Made by a program: the position numbers and the translations under genes
Source: Mesocentrotus franciscanus
Taxonomy: Eukaryota > Echinodermata > Echinoidea > Camarodonta > Strongylocentrotidae
Assembly (NCBI GenBank): GCA_037976565.1
Contig: CP137685.1
Location: 22,793,796 to 22,857,795, forward strand
Length of the DNA stretch: 64,000 nucleotides
Reading direction: 5' to 3'
Part shown: positions 9,617 through 20,521 of the stretch, piece by piece
How the letters are laid out: every line of letters begins with the position of its first letter
Numbering within the stretch: the stretch's first letter is position 1
Notes under the pieces: model-generated
Told to the model about the DNA's origin: nothing
The model's input: the letters and a program-made list of their open reading frames with translations, nothing else
Database searches by the model: none

Positions 9617-10099
9617 ATGAGATACAACTACCGAAACCCCAGTAACATTTTTAGGTTGACGAGGGAGTATTCACCCAGCATGAGGAATCAGAGGGGTGGC
9701 ACATTGCCCGTTTTCCGCGGAGCCCCTATTCAACGCGGTCACGGTCTGGGGAGTTTGGTGAAAGGGCTTTTTCGTTCGGCGGCGCCTCTCCTAAAAAAAG
9801 GTGCCATGGCTCTTGGGAAGGAGGCGATGGAAACGGGGATTAATATCGCCAAGGACGTGAGCTCGGGACAATCGATAAAATCTGCGGCAAAAAGAAACGT
9901 GAAAAGGGCGGGTAAACGTCTGGCAAACAAAACAGTCACGGGAATTAAAAACAAGATGACATCTGCACGCAATCAAAGAGGAGGATCGAGTCTAGTGAGG
10001 GTGAGAAAGGTTAAAAGGAAAGGGCAAAAACGTAAACGTTCCATTCGCACCCCGTCATCCCGTGAGAAAAGAGCTCGCTTGTCAGATATCTTCGACTAA
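9617..10099 (+). CDS. Basic pVI/pX-like core or membrane-active protein, 160 aa
   Basis: The protein is very basic (Lys/Arg-rich C-terminal third). It has a central amphipathic helix (about residues 44-82, starting GLGSLVKGLFRSAAPLLKKG) that resembles the membrane-active helix of adenovirus protein VI. Two NQRGG motifs (about residues 24-28 and 117-121) fit the adenain type I cleavage consensus [MILNQ]-X-G-G|X and flank the amphipathic region. That suggests processing into an N-terminal peptide, a central membrane-active part and a DNA-binding tail. It sits 22 bases after the penton-like gene. Function is inferred from composition and motif placement. Confidence 0.7.
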   Translation: MRYNYRNPSNIFRLTREYSPSMRNQRGGTLPVFRGAPIQRGHGLGSLVKGLFRSAAPLLKKGAMALGKEAMETGINIAKDVSSGQSIKSAAKRNVKRAGKRLANKTVTGIKNKMTSARNQRGGSSLVRVRKVKRKGQKRKRSIRTPSSREKRARLSDIFD

Positions 10100-10131
10100 C
10101 TGTATTCCGAGATCACACCTAGTATTCCACC

Positions 10132-11466
10132 ATGTCTCTCCTACACGATAAAAGCGACGTGTGTTGTAAATCTGAATTGGATCTGTTTACCCTTCCCTTC
10201 ACACAGATAAGCATCTTAAAAGGACCGTGGGTGGAATACCACCCTGTGAGTAACATCACGGATTCAGCCCCTATTGAGTTCAATGTAGCCGGCACGGCTG
10301 AGGAATACGTCGATTTATCTCAAACCATGTTAGCGGTGACTGCGAAAGTCACGAACCCCGACAATACAAATCTTTCACAAGATGCCCCCGTTGGACCCGT
10401 CAATCTCTTTCTCCCGTCGCTTTTCAGTCAAGTCGATGTCATGTTGAACGAGAAACTCGTGTCTCAACCTTCGAATACTTATCCCTATCGGGCAATGCTT
10501 GAAAGCATACTGCATTATGGCAAGGAAACAAAAGATTCTCAACTCACGCAACAACTGTTTTATAAAGATGCAGCGGGGAAAATGGATCATCTAAACCCTC
10601 TCCTAACAGGGGAAAATGTCAATCCCGGGCTGAGAAAAAGACATGAATTTATCGCCGATAGTAAAGTACTTTCCATGCTCGGACCAATATACGGCGATCT
10701 TTTCTTTCAAGAAAGACTGCTTCTGCCAGGAGTGGATCTAAAACTCAAACTGAACCGTAGTAAAGATGCCTTCTGTCTACTCTCATCAAATGCTGAAGGA
10801 AACTATAAAGTGAAGATTCTATCTGCTGCCCTCTATGTTCGGAGGGTGAAAACGAACCCGTCTGTCATGTTAAACCATGCTAAGATGCTAGAGAAAGCGA
10901 ATGCCAAATACCCCCTTAATAAAGTAGATGTACGGTCATTCACAATCCCCGCTGGAAACATGTCCGTGAATAAAGACAATCTCTTCCTAGGACATCTTCC
11001 TAACCGCATCGTCGTAGGCTTTGTGGATAACGACGCCTATAATGGAACGCTAGGGAAGAATCCCTACAACTTCAAAAATTTACTGGTGAACTACATCGGG
11101 GTGACCGTGGATGGGGAAAGCGTACCTATGAAACCTCTAAGACCCAATTTTCGAGAGGGGCCTGGCCAGGACTTCATTCACGCGTACAACTCCCTGTTCA
11201 TGGGTTCAAACCGTCTTTTTCAGGACAAGGGCATTGATATAAATAGAGAGGAGTATGCACGAGGGTATACACTCTTTGCGTTTGACCTTACACCCGATCT
11301 GTCGGATGGCTGTCATCTTAATCTCGTCAAACAGGGAAACCTACGATTAGAGCTACAGTTTGACAATCCCCTCCCGAACACTGTAAATTGCCTCGTTTAT
11401 TCCGAATCACAGGGACTGGTTCAAATCGACAGGAGCAGGAACGTTGTCTACGACTACCAGGGATAA
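10132..11466 (+). CDS. Major capsid protein (double jelly-roll), 444 aa
   Basis: A 444-aa, beta-rich protein begins with a block including LPFTQISILKGPWVEYHPVS, a region conserved in Polinton capsid proteins. Its length and its place between the pVI-like protein and the protease are those of the Polinton major capsid protein, which is known from structure-based work to be a double jelly-roll related to adenovirus hexon. No signal peptide or membrane segment is present. The ATG has a good Kozak context (caccATGt). The frame is intact. Confidence 0.85.
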   Translation: MSLLHDKSDVCCKSELDLFTLPFTQISILKGPWVEYHPVSNITDSAPIEFNVAGTAEEYVDLSQTMLAVTAKVTNPDNTNLSQDAPVGPVNLFLPSLFSQVDVMLNEKLVSQPSNTYPYRAMLESILHYGKETKDSQLTQQLFYKDAAGKMDHLNPLLTGENVNPGLRKRHEFIADSKVLSMLGPIYGDLFFQERLLLPGVDLKLKLNRSKDAFCLLSSNAEGNYKVKILSAALYVRRVKTNPSVMLNHAKMLEKANAKYPLNKVDVRSFTIPAGNMSVNKDNLFLGHLPNRIVVGFVDNDAYNGTLGKNPYNFKNLLVNYIGVTVDGESVPMKPLRPNFREGPGQDFIHAYNSLFMGSNRLFQDKGIDINREEYARGYTLFAFDLTPDLSDGCHLNLVKQGNLRLELQFDNPLPNTVNCLVYSESQGLVQIDRSRNVVYDYQG

Positions 11467-11493
11467 AGGGCAAGGTATTCACTTTCAACAACC

Positions 11494-12012
11494 ATGGATA
11501 CCTCTCAGATCGACTACGTTTTAAAACACCATCCCGCTACAAGAACCTATTACGGAGGAACCTATCCATCTGACCAGCTACCACGTGATATTGGTTTGGA
11601 AAAACAATGCTACGTCGTGAACGTGGACCCTAGCAGTCAACCCGGCTCTCACTGGATAGCTTTTTATTTTGAAGGGGGTAAAGGGGAATTTTTTGACTCT
11701 TACGGAAACGAACCCTCGTTTTACAGTAAAAAATTTACCACGTTTCTTCAAAAAAATAGCGTGTCGTGGATTTATAATAGCAAGAGAGTACAGGGAACGC
11801 TTTCTACAGTGTGTGGACAATATTGTATATTTTTTAACCTCAAACGGTGTCAGGATATTAAACTTCCCCGTATAGTGAGCGTATTTGGTAATGATTTTAG
11901 TAAAAATGATAGCAAGATAAATAACTGGTTTAACGGACGTTACGGTTCGTCCTTTCCAGTGCATGACGTATCCTTCGTTCTCAGACAAGTTGCAAAAAGT
12001 TTATCTATCTAA
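11494..12012 (+). CDS. Adenain-like cysteine protease, 172 aa
   Basis: The residues expected for an adenovirus-type maturation protease are visible in order: His53 in GSHWIAFYF, Asp68 in FFDSYG, Gln100 and Cys107 in VQGTLSTVCGQYC. The Gln-to-Cys spacing of seven matches adenain. The length is slightly below the about 200 residues of adenovirus proteases. It would cleave capsid precursors. QRGG-type sites occur in the basic proteins at 9617 and 22524. It is the last gene of the plus block, and a GGATAAAGG box 30 bases upstream could serve as its own TATA element. Confidence 0.92.
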   Translation: MDTSQIDYVLKHHPATRTYYGGTYPSDQLPRDIGLEKQCYVVNVDPSSQPGSHWIAFYFEGGKGEFFDSYGNEPSFYSKKFTTFLQKNSVSWIYNSKRVQGTLSTVCGQYCIFFNLKRCQDIKLPRIVSVFGNDFSKNDSKINNWFNGRYGSSFPVHDVSFVLRQVAKSLSI

Positions 12013-13449
12013 TATTTATAGATTCGATTGATGTGAATTTAGTTAGGATTGTTAAAAGGGGATTATATTTATAGGGTGGGTGTATCCCGCTTCTCTCCCT
12101 CATTTCTCGTATCACGCGTGTATCTATCTCACACCTCCTTCCATGTTATTTATGAAGTCCATCACGTGTATATCTTCCTCTTATATCCATCTCCTTCCCT
12201 CTCTCTTTACCCTCTTCTTACATTCTCTTTCATACAGTATCGCTCTCTACCCGCTATCCCTTTTACACCTTACAACCACTCTATATACCGTTCAAATATA
12301 TTATCGCACCTTTTTATTCTTCAGTCCACGTACAAAATCTCTTTTTCTCCTCTTATTTTTTTCTTCTTCTTATTTTTTCTAGAACGACTTTTCTTCATTC
12401 TTCCTTCTTCAACCCTTTCTAAGTTATAGAATATACGATGTACGCAGTTGTAATGAAAAGATGTATACAAAATTCAATGATTTGATATGTTTAATGTGTT
12501 AATACATGACGAATAAAATATGGTTCACCCATGAAATTATTTTTTACAAACGGGTGGATTTATTTACACGTTGTCCTTGCGAAAGGTAGTGAGACAGACA
12601 GCGAAAGAGGGAGAGAGAGAGAGAGAGAGAAAGAGTTAGAGAGAGAAAGAAAAGGTGAGAGAGAGAGAGAGGGGGTACTGTATGAAAGACATTTTCTTTT
12701 ATTAATAACAAAACAGAGTAAATGTACACTGCGTACGAAAAATGTAATACATATATATATATATATACAGAGTTATAAGAACACTTATGTCCTAGTCTAT
12801 TTTTTTTTTTAGATAAACGTGGTAAACGTGTTTACCACGGTGAATACAAAAACCAAGGAAACCCTACACCTTTATCTATGTACAAAATACCTTTATAAAC
12901 CATGACACAAGCGATAACTAAAACGAAGATTTTATGCTTGAAAAGATGCAAGCCTGATTTTGTTTTGTTCATTTCTTCGATTCGTTCATCTCTTCGATAT
13001 ACAAAAATATGAAAAATGAATTAAATATGTAAAACACAAAAATACTATAGACTACTACTACTACGACTATATACTCTATGGTATAGAGTATAAAACTACC
13101 GTAACTGAAAAGGCAAAACAAACAACAAAAAAAAACATTAAAACAAAAAAATATATATATATATATATACAAATAATATATAACGACGGTGAATATAAAA
13201 ACCAAAGAAACCCTACACCTTTATCTATGTACACAATATCTCTATAAACTATGATACAAACGATATAGAAAACGAAGATTTCATGTTTGAAAAGATCCAA
13301 GTCTGATTTCGTTTTGTTCATATCTTTGATTCGTTCATTTCTTCGATTTGTTCATCTCTTCGATATAAAATATATATGAAAAACGTATTAACTATGAAAA
13401 ACTAAATCAAATACATAAAAAATAGTGTTACGACAGGCAGTGTCTGTAT
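12013..13449. other. Convergent intergenic region of the Polinton
   Basis: No gene is supported. The left part is CT-rich (12080-12420) with a GA-rich stretch (12600-12672). A near-perfect 22-bp palindrome built on GTGGTAAACGTGTTTACCAC lies at 12818-12839. A direct repeat of about 200 bp follows (12838-13024 and 13184-13393), sharing 'aaaccctacacctttatctatgtaca' and 'cgttcatctcttcgata'. Here the two transcription blocks meet, so terminators are expected. The Gypsy element entered at its right edge. Confidence 0.6.
12838..13393. repeat. Direct repeat pair, about 200 bp each
   Basis: 12838-13024 and 13184-13393 are diverged direct copies, each starting near 'cggtgaata' and ending after repeated 'ttcttcgat' units. 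They are separated by an AT-rich spacer with ATAT microsatellites. No coding potential is shared. Confidence 0.7.
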
Positions 13450-13953
13450 TGTTGTGTTGGGATCGGATATGATGATCGTGAGACTTAAATGAAGCAACTC
13501 AATGCAAGTTTTATATACAATTCAAAAGTGTTTATTATATTTATACAATGACATCGAGGTTACAGTTCGTATGTCTTGTCAGGTTGATGGTTCAAAATAC
13601 AAGTCCTCTAGATTAGGAAACTTTACAATCAGGAAAGTTTTGGGGAGAGATACAGTGTTGGGATGGGTGACTTAAGATGCTTATGATTGGTCAATGGTAA
13701 GGGTTGCTATGGTATTATGGGGAGTGGCAATGGAGAGGTGCAGGTGACTGGGGTTTGGGCCTGTGAGTCATAGTTCTTGGAATGTGGTTCGATCCTTGAA
13801 GCTATTACTCTGGGGTGGTCATTAGTGGTCCGTTGTTTATAATAAGAGTAATGGGGAATTTGTCTAGGAATAATGGGGTTCTGTTTTAGTTCATGGAAGG
13901 GTGAGGGTGAATGACTGGGAGGGAGATAGGAGTGGTACATGTATTACATAACA
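13450..13953 (-). repeat. 3' LTR of the Gypsy element
   Basis: This 504-bp direct repeat of 21238-21741 is preceded by GTAT. Element orientation makes this the 3' copy. Confidence 0.95.
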
Positions 13954-14830
13954 TCCCCTTTCGTTAGAAAATGTGGCTTTCCACATTTGTTAAAACAAAC
14001 AATTAAAACAAATACAAATTACTCTACTTAGTGAAACTTCACAATTACTTTCTGCCTCCTCCTTTTCACAACTCTCACACATTAATGCATCAATTACAAA
14101 TGTTAAATATTACTTATGTAACTATACAACTTACCAAAGAAATCAATGATCGGCTCTAGGCCTGTGCAGACTTATGCACTGTTTCGTTCTTGAAACACAG
14201 TTATACATATTTACAGAAACAAATTTATCTTACAGAAAACATTGAACGTTAACATACACAAAGGAAGTAATCCTTCAAATGAATCATCACTATCATGATC
14301 AAACAAATAAATTACTCAAAAGTATACTGAGTAATAATCAACAATCATATTAAAGGATTCAAATTTCATATACATTCCTCTATTACTAATAAAGGAATTA
14401 GAACACCATATCATTAGTCTTCCAATATTACAAGTAAAATTTCTGAATCTATGATTTCGGAAAGAAACGAGGGCGCTCAAGATATTGGATATATACTCTA
14501 TGCAAATCTAGATCCATTCTACTTCACAAGAAAGAAGTGTAAACACAGAATATTGTATAACCCAAATCTACCCGTTTATGTTAAAGTCATAAGACAAAAA
14601 ATTTCCTACGTCATAAATTCTCAAGATGGTTCTCTTACAAGTGCATTCAAACTTGTTTACAATCATTACAAACGATCTAAAAGCAAATTATCATATTTGC
14701 CAACTTATCAATGTCATGATACATACTAATAAATACACTTGTATGTTAATTAATAAGAGCAAAAACTCTAATGCAAAGACATGATATATGAACCTTCATA
14801 ATTCAATCACAATTCATCTAAGTAATCAAA
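13954..14830. other. Non-coding region between pol and the 3' LTR
   Basis: About 0.88 kb of AT-rich sequence carries no supported gene. A 92-codon plus-strand frame (14451-14729) lacks recognisable features and is antisense to the element. Confidence 0.6.
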
Positions 14831-16579
14831 CTACATAAACAAATTCTGCAGCATCCTCTTGGGAGTGCCTGTTACAGGAATAACCTTATTAAATAAAATG
14901 TCATGAATCAACTGTTCATGACCTGGGTACATGGCTATATTCCACCAGAAATGTATTTGTCTGCAAGGTTTGTCAGCTTGTGGTTTGTCAAAGGAAAGCA
15001 GAATCTGCAAGTGTCCTGACTGAAATCGTCCTCTATGAATAGTCATTGTGTCATTGGTCGGGGCAGTCAATAATAAGTCAATTTGATTCTTTAACTCGTC
15101 CTGTGTCAGTTTCTTAGGGGTGGCTATACCTTGATTATCTGTTATAGATGAGGTATAAAGGCTCTCATCAATTGGTTCTACTCGTTGATAGCACATGATT
15201 TGTTCACAATCAAACACTGGCAAGTCTTCATCACTTTCACTGATGAATTGTACTGTCTCTTTATCAGAGCTATCTTGGCCATTCTGTGTTTGGTTGTTCT
15301 CACCTAATGCTTGTTTCAGCTTTTGGATGTGAGTGATGTTTTTCCTTTCATTGGACGCTCTTACGAAGCAGGGTTTCAGTCTATTGTAATTGAACACATC
15401 TCTTAGGATTGCACCCTTGAGGGTGGCCAGAATATAATGAGTTCTGTCCAGTACCTCGTGAATTACTAGAGGTCCACACCATTCGGCAGCAATCTTCTTA
15501 GAGTTTGCTGTAAGGGAGGAAGAGCTTGGCTTGTACAAATAGACTAATTGTCCAACTGAGTAGATTGGGCTTTTGCTTAGCCTCTGTGAAATGTTTGTGT
15601 TTTGTCTGTCTTGTTGCTTCCTTTGAAGTGAAAGCATGGTTCGGGAGATTTGTTGAAATTTCTTCTTGAGATGATCTACATATTCCTCGTAGGTCTGGGA
15701 TAATCCTTTCATAGGATTAAAAGTCAAGTTAGTCAAGGTGGGGGGTTCCCGTCCGAACACTAACTCATAAGGGCTATGATTCCCTAATTGAGCTGAGGAG
15801 AAGGAATTGTAGGCATAGCATGTAGTGGAGATATATCTCACCCAATCATTTCCAAATTGGTTCAAGTTCACTTTCAAGAACTGAGAAAGTGTACGGATAT
15901 GTCTTTCAACATGTAAACTACCATGGTTCTCTACGCTAATTACCTTCTTCTCTATCTGAAGTGTATCACACAACAATGTCAACAACTTTCCTGTTAATGA
16001 TGCAGCGGCATCAGTTACGAGGCAAGAGGGCGGTCCAAATACACAGATAACTTTCTGAATCAAAGCTTCACAGATAGTTTCTGCATCTAGAGTCTTCAAT
16101 GGTGCACAAATTACAAATCTAGTGATTTCATCACATACTACCATCAAATGTTTGTAACCTGTGATGGAAGTAGGCATAGATTTGAAGTCTAAGCTAATCC
16201 TAGCAAAGGGGCGGTAAGAATCTGGGACTCTAGCGTGAAAGGGTCTGACTTTGTCTGGTTTACCACGGAACTGTTGACATCTAAGGCATGCCTTAACGTA
16301 ATTGCCGATCCTCTCAAACATATTGGGAAAATAAAAATTACGTCTGATAGTCAGGTATGTACGCATAGTTCCTTGATGATTACTAAGGAGATTGTCATGG
16401 TATTGTGATATGATCCTGTCGGTCAAAGATTCTGGGATAGCAAGTTGTAGGGTGTAACCATCGTCATTGTCATGAAAGAATAAGCGAAACAAAACACCAT
16501 CACACAAAATGTATTGCTCTGACTTGAGTTGTACAGCTCTAGCTGCTTTCTTGTCACTTGGCAATATATCATAAGCCAA
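14831..16579 (-). pseudogene. Gypsy pol, integrase part with C-terminal extension
   Basis: This minus-strand frame encodes a zinc-binding region (HDNLLSNHQG, then CLRCQQ) and an integrase core with D (RISLDFKS), D (CLVTDAAAS) and E (SLHVERH). A GPY/F-like segment (EWCGPLVIHEVL) follows, then an unusual tail of about 170 residues without homology I can name. The reading frame is joined to the preceding pol segment by an apparent single-base shift near 16600-16620. The coding quality on both sides of the shift suggests the break is recent or a sequence error. It would insert the cDNA into the genome. Confidence 0.85.
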
Positions 16580-16599
16580 ATAGTCATAGACTGGCTTAT

Positions 16600-17256
16600 A
16601 AAGGGTGATGTTTCTTGTTCAGTCTTCAAAGTTCTCATGTCTACTGACAGATTGTAGTCCCTAATTATCTTTCTCTTGATCACGTCCATGATTTTGTCTA
16701 GTTCTTGTTGTTTGGGGATGTGTCCGGCTACTACGTTGTTTACATTAGTAGTAAGGGGTCTAGGAGGTGTGTACAAGTCTTGTGGTACGTCCCTATAATT
16801 GTCACCTAAAGAAGATTCCCTTTTCTTGTCAACTAGTCTGGGTTCGACTTGAACATTATTTTGTCTACCGGTCCTGGGTTGAACAGGTGGGTCACTATCA
16901 GTGTTAGTTCGGTTCAAATCAGTCTGACCATATGGAATGTCATACTGAGATGTAGGCAAATCCCTAGTGATTGGTAATGGCCCATTTGAGGCTTGCTGGG
17001 GTGTTTGCTTGAGGTCTATCGGAGTCTGTTTACACTGCTCTGTGTTTGAAAGTTTCTTGGGATGCAAATCCGGGACAGAAATTCCCATCTTCTTGGCATA
17101 AGCCCTAGTTACAGTTCGCTCTGCGGGTTGTACAGGGTTAAGTGAGTCCTCACTATCAATCAAGTCTTCTTCTGAAAAGAGACTATATGCCATTGGAATT
17201 ACTTTGTCAATCTCTGTGTCATCTTCGCGCGGTGCACGAGATAGAAAATCTGCCAA
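16600..17256 (-). pseudogene. Gypsy pol, linker between RNase H and integrase
   Basis: This frame begins with ADFLSRAPRE, the conserved end of the RNase H/connection region, and continues as a polar Pro/Gln/Asp-rich linker of about 200 residues before the integrase. It is out of frame with both neighbours. The upstream shift lies in an AAAAGGG run near 17265. Codons after about 16600 in this frame are a shadow of the integrase frame. Confidence 0.75.
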
Positions 17257-17258
17257 TA

Positions 17259-19579
17259 CTAGTTCTGATCCCTTTTGTATCCAATCTTGAATGAATATTC
17301 TGACAATTTGAGTACTAGTTTTTGTAAGCGTTTAGTGCATGGTTCTTCTTTCGATTTCAAGATTTGTACTATTGAGCTGTGATCGACAAACGCATCAAAT
17401 TCACAGCCTTTGAGTAGATGCTTAAAGGCGGTGACGTTTATCAAAAGTCCAAACAATTCCAATTCCGTAACACTGTATCTTTGGCATGCATTTGGTAAGA
17501 CTTTGGAATAATACCCAAGAATTCTCTCATTGCCTTGAACAGTTTGAGTCAAATATGAACCTGTTGCAGTTCTAGAAGTATCACTATACAAGGAAAATCT
17601 ACCAAATTCCTGTGGCATGTGAAGTACAGGTGGATTAGTCATCAATTCTTTAACGTTCTCAAATGCTTGTTCATGTTCATCAGTCCAGACAAATTTGTTC
17701 TTTTTCCTGGTCAGTTGGTGAAGTGGTCGTAAAACTGTCTGAATGTTGGGAAAGAAACTGGAGACATAATTTGCTGCTCCCACGAGTCTCCTTACTTGTT
17801 TTGGGGTCTTGGGCTTGGGTAAATCCCTAATTGCCTTACATCTATCAGTCATCGGTTGGATGCATGGGTCGCCAAACTTGTCAATTGTTATTCTATGTCC
17901 CATGTATGTGACGTCATCCCTGAAAAGTTTGCATTTCTTGGGGCTGATTTTCAGTCCGTTCTCAGTAAGTGTTTGGAGTACAAGTCCTAACTGTCGTTTG
18001 TGAGTCATCTTGTCATGGCTAAATAGTATGATGTCATCATGATGGGCAATGCAAAACGTCCTAGAATTTGGTATAGTACCCAAAATATCATCTATCTTAG
18101 CCTGAAATATACCTGGTGAGACGTTCAGTCCTTGAGCTAGTCTCTTGTAATAGTAATGTTTACCTCCATGATATGATGCAATACCTGTGTATTTCTGTGC
18201 TTTCTTAGAGAGGGGGATGCAATGAAAAGCTGATTTCAAGTCAATAACACTCATGACCTTAGTGTTAGCATTTCCTATTCGTTTCAATGTCTCAGCGAGC
18301 AAGGGAAAGGGGTGATTAATGCGTCTAATACGAGAATTTAAGTATCGAAAATCTGTCACTACTCTCTTCTCTGCCGTATCCTTCTTGGATATGAGAAGAA
18401 CTGGAGAGGTGTAAGCCTGGTGTCCTACTTCAAGTATTCCTAGTTTAACCAATTTATTGAGTTCATATTCTATCCTCTTCTTGTCATTTTCGGTAGCAAA
18501 GTAGGGGCGTATGAAAAATGGATCGTCATTCGCAAGTTCTATGTCTACTTCAAAATTTGGGCAACTGGAAAGTTCTCCATACAAAGAAAATGCTTCCCTG
18601 TTTTCCTTCAGCAATTCATACATACTATCTTGTTCGTCACGTGAAAGTACACTATCTGTTAGATTGATTTGTTTTCTGATTATTTCTTCTTCCGTCATTT
18701 TACTTAATGGGTCATCAGGGTCGAGGTGGGGATACTTCTCAAGATTCCGAGATTGCACATCATTTGATTTTCGTCCATTGTCTTTTAGTGTCACAAACAT
18801 ATCATCTACTGGGAGGGGTTCAGTGGTGTTAATGAGGTTCCCTAAGTCTAGTGAGGCAACCGGCCTACCTTTAGTTAGGTGTATGGGCTTATTAGTGCGA
18901 TTAGTTACAAGGATCTGAGTCCTACCTCTCTGTAGTGTTACAATCATTGTGTTGGGGCAATGTTTACCAAGATACCGGCTGGCATGGATGGTAACTTCCG
19001 AGTTTCGTACATAAGCAGGTGTCTTTCCTTGCAATGTCACATGTCTTGTCTCACCTGGGTTTATTATTACCTTGTTCACTGGAGCCAATGTTACTTTCTT
19101 AGGCTTGATCTTGAACCTATTGTCACGAAAGTTTAGAGTGCCATTTAGATCATAAAGAGTATTCTGGCCTAAAATTAAGTCAACACCTACTAGATTGTCG
19201 ACAATTAATGCTGTAATTTCAAATTTGTGTCCTTGTACCGTTACTTGAAATTTAACTACTGACCTAGCAATGAGATATTGTCCATTCCCTATCCTAAATC
19301 TTACAGGGTTGACTTTGGTAGTGGGGAGAGTGGACAGGTATTTACAAGATTTAACATAGTTTAAAGAAATGATAGTCCTAGAAGCACCACTATCAAAAAG
19401 TATAAATAGATTCCTTCCACTGGGCAAATGTCCTTTTACAAAGTTACGTCCGTTTAGCTTTAAGTCCACCTCGTCCGTTCCTAAGTATTTAGATTCCTGA
19501 GTCGGGTCAGGGTCGGGTCTAGATTTTTGTTTAGATGTCGGGGGGGATGAGTAGTGAGCGCTGTTACTAGCCTCCCGTT
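17259..19579 (-). pseudogene. Gypsy pol, protease-RT-RNase H
   Basis: An aspartic protease site is visible as LFDSGASRT (DSG instead of the commoner DTG). The reverse transcriptase shows a VIDLKSAFHCIPL block and an active-site box reading AHHDDIILF, in which the usual Y of YxDD is His. RNase H follows with SDTSRTATGSYL, TELELFG and VDHSSIV. The frame is open upstream of its first conserved residue back to the gag stop and is in the -1 frame relative to gag, so translation by -1 frameshifting is likely. It ends early at 17259 through an apparent one-base deletion. It is labelled pseudogene because pol as a whole is broken. Confidence 0.88.
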
Positions 19580-20521
19580 CTAAAAATCCTGTTGTTGTCG
19601 GTCATAGGTAGGCCTATATCTCCTTTGTTTGTCTTCTAGGTCCCTTTGTCTTTTTCGGCATACTCGCCAGAAATGTCCCGGAACCGAACAGTAGTTACAT
19701 ACTGCCGTCCGTCGTCTTTCATATTGAGTGGGATGTTGGTCGGGGCGTCGGCCTTTATATCGATATGGGCTACGTCCAGCACTAGCGCTGCGTTCGTGAC
19801 TGCGACTGCTGCGTTGCCATGTTTGCGGTGCGGGATTGCGATCTCGGCTTCGAGCACGGTGTCGCTGGTCATTGTTGTCATGCTGTATTCTGAGGGAGTG
19901 TATCTCGTCTCTAAGTTGGGAAATTTCGTCTTGTGTCGAAAAGGACACCTCGGTTCGCGTAGAGTTGTCGCGATCTAAGTCCATAAAACATTGCGCTTTA
20001 GTCGCAATTTGGTCGCTGGTCGCAGTCTCAGGCAGAGACATTAATATAGCAGATCGACATTTCGGCGGAAGCGTGGATAAGATCTTGTCTCTTATTTGTG
20101 CTTCACTGTAGCCTATTCGTGCAGCTGCTTGTTTAACGCGCTGCAAATAAATTTCTGCGCTTTCGTCCATAGTCATAGTTAGGTCATTAAATTCCCTAAC
20201 GTATGCGTAAGACGATTTTGTTCCACTAAACCGTCCTATAAATGAGGATTTTAGTCTGTCAAAGTTGTCAAAAGTCTGTCCTTCTATCCAAAGTCTAGCC
20301 TGGCTTTGGAGGCTTCTTTTAAATATTTTGAGGATATCTTGGAACTGGGTGTTGTCCGTCGGGGTGTAGTCGTGGGCATCAAGATAGTCCTCGAATGTTA
20401 AAAAGTGGGCCGTGCAGAGGTCACGGTCAATTTTGTCCCCAGAGAACCGATTCGGTAGGAAGTCGGTTTGTCGTAGGGCAGGGGTAGGTCTCGGGGTAGT
20501 CATGGTAGTATCAACAGGCAT
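19580..20521 (-). CDS. Gypsy gag polyprotein, 313 aa
   Basis: The first ATG in frame is at 20521; the frame continues upstream only from a non-ATG codon. The product has a capsid-like helical region (about 30-190) and an Arg/Ser-rich stretch. It carries one zinc knuckle CNYCSVPGHFWRVC (C-x2-C-x4-H-x4-C) near the C-terminus. The stop (19582-19580) follows a GGATTTT heptamer (19589-19583), the same type of slippery site as the GGATTTA used at the MMTV pro-pol junction, and pol continues in the -1 frame. The role is particle assembly and RNA binding. Confidence 0.9.
   Translation of the reverse strand: MPVDTTMTTPRPTPALRQTDFLPNRFSGDKIDRDLCTAHFLTFEDYLDAHDYTPTDNTQFQDILKIFKRSLQSQARLWIEGQTFDNFDRLKSSFIGRFSGTKSSYAYVREFNDLTMTMDESAEIYLQRVKQAAARIGYSEAQIRDKILSTLPPKCRSAILMSLPETATSDQIATKAQCFMDLDRDNSTRTEVSFSTQDEISQLRDEIHSLRIQHDNNDQRHRARSRDRNPAPQTWQRSSRSHERSASAGRSPYRYKGRRPDQHPTQYERRRTAVCNYCSVPGHFWRVCRKRQRDLEDKQRRYRPTYDRQQQDF

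Noticed and set aside
12049..12429. 126-codon frame after the Polinton protease
   Set aside because: CT-rich low complexity, no conserved pattern; it lies in the convergent intergenic region.
14451..14729. Possible extra (env-like or antisense) gene near the 3' end of the Gypsy element
   Set aside because: Opposite strand, no signal peptide, no membrane segment, and the region is otherwise AT-rich non-coding.
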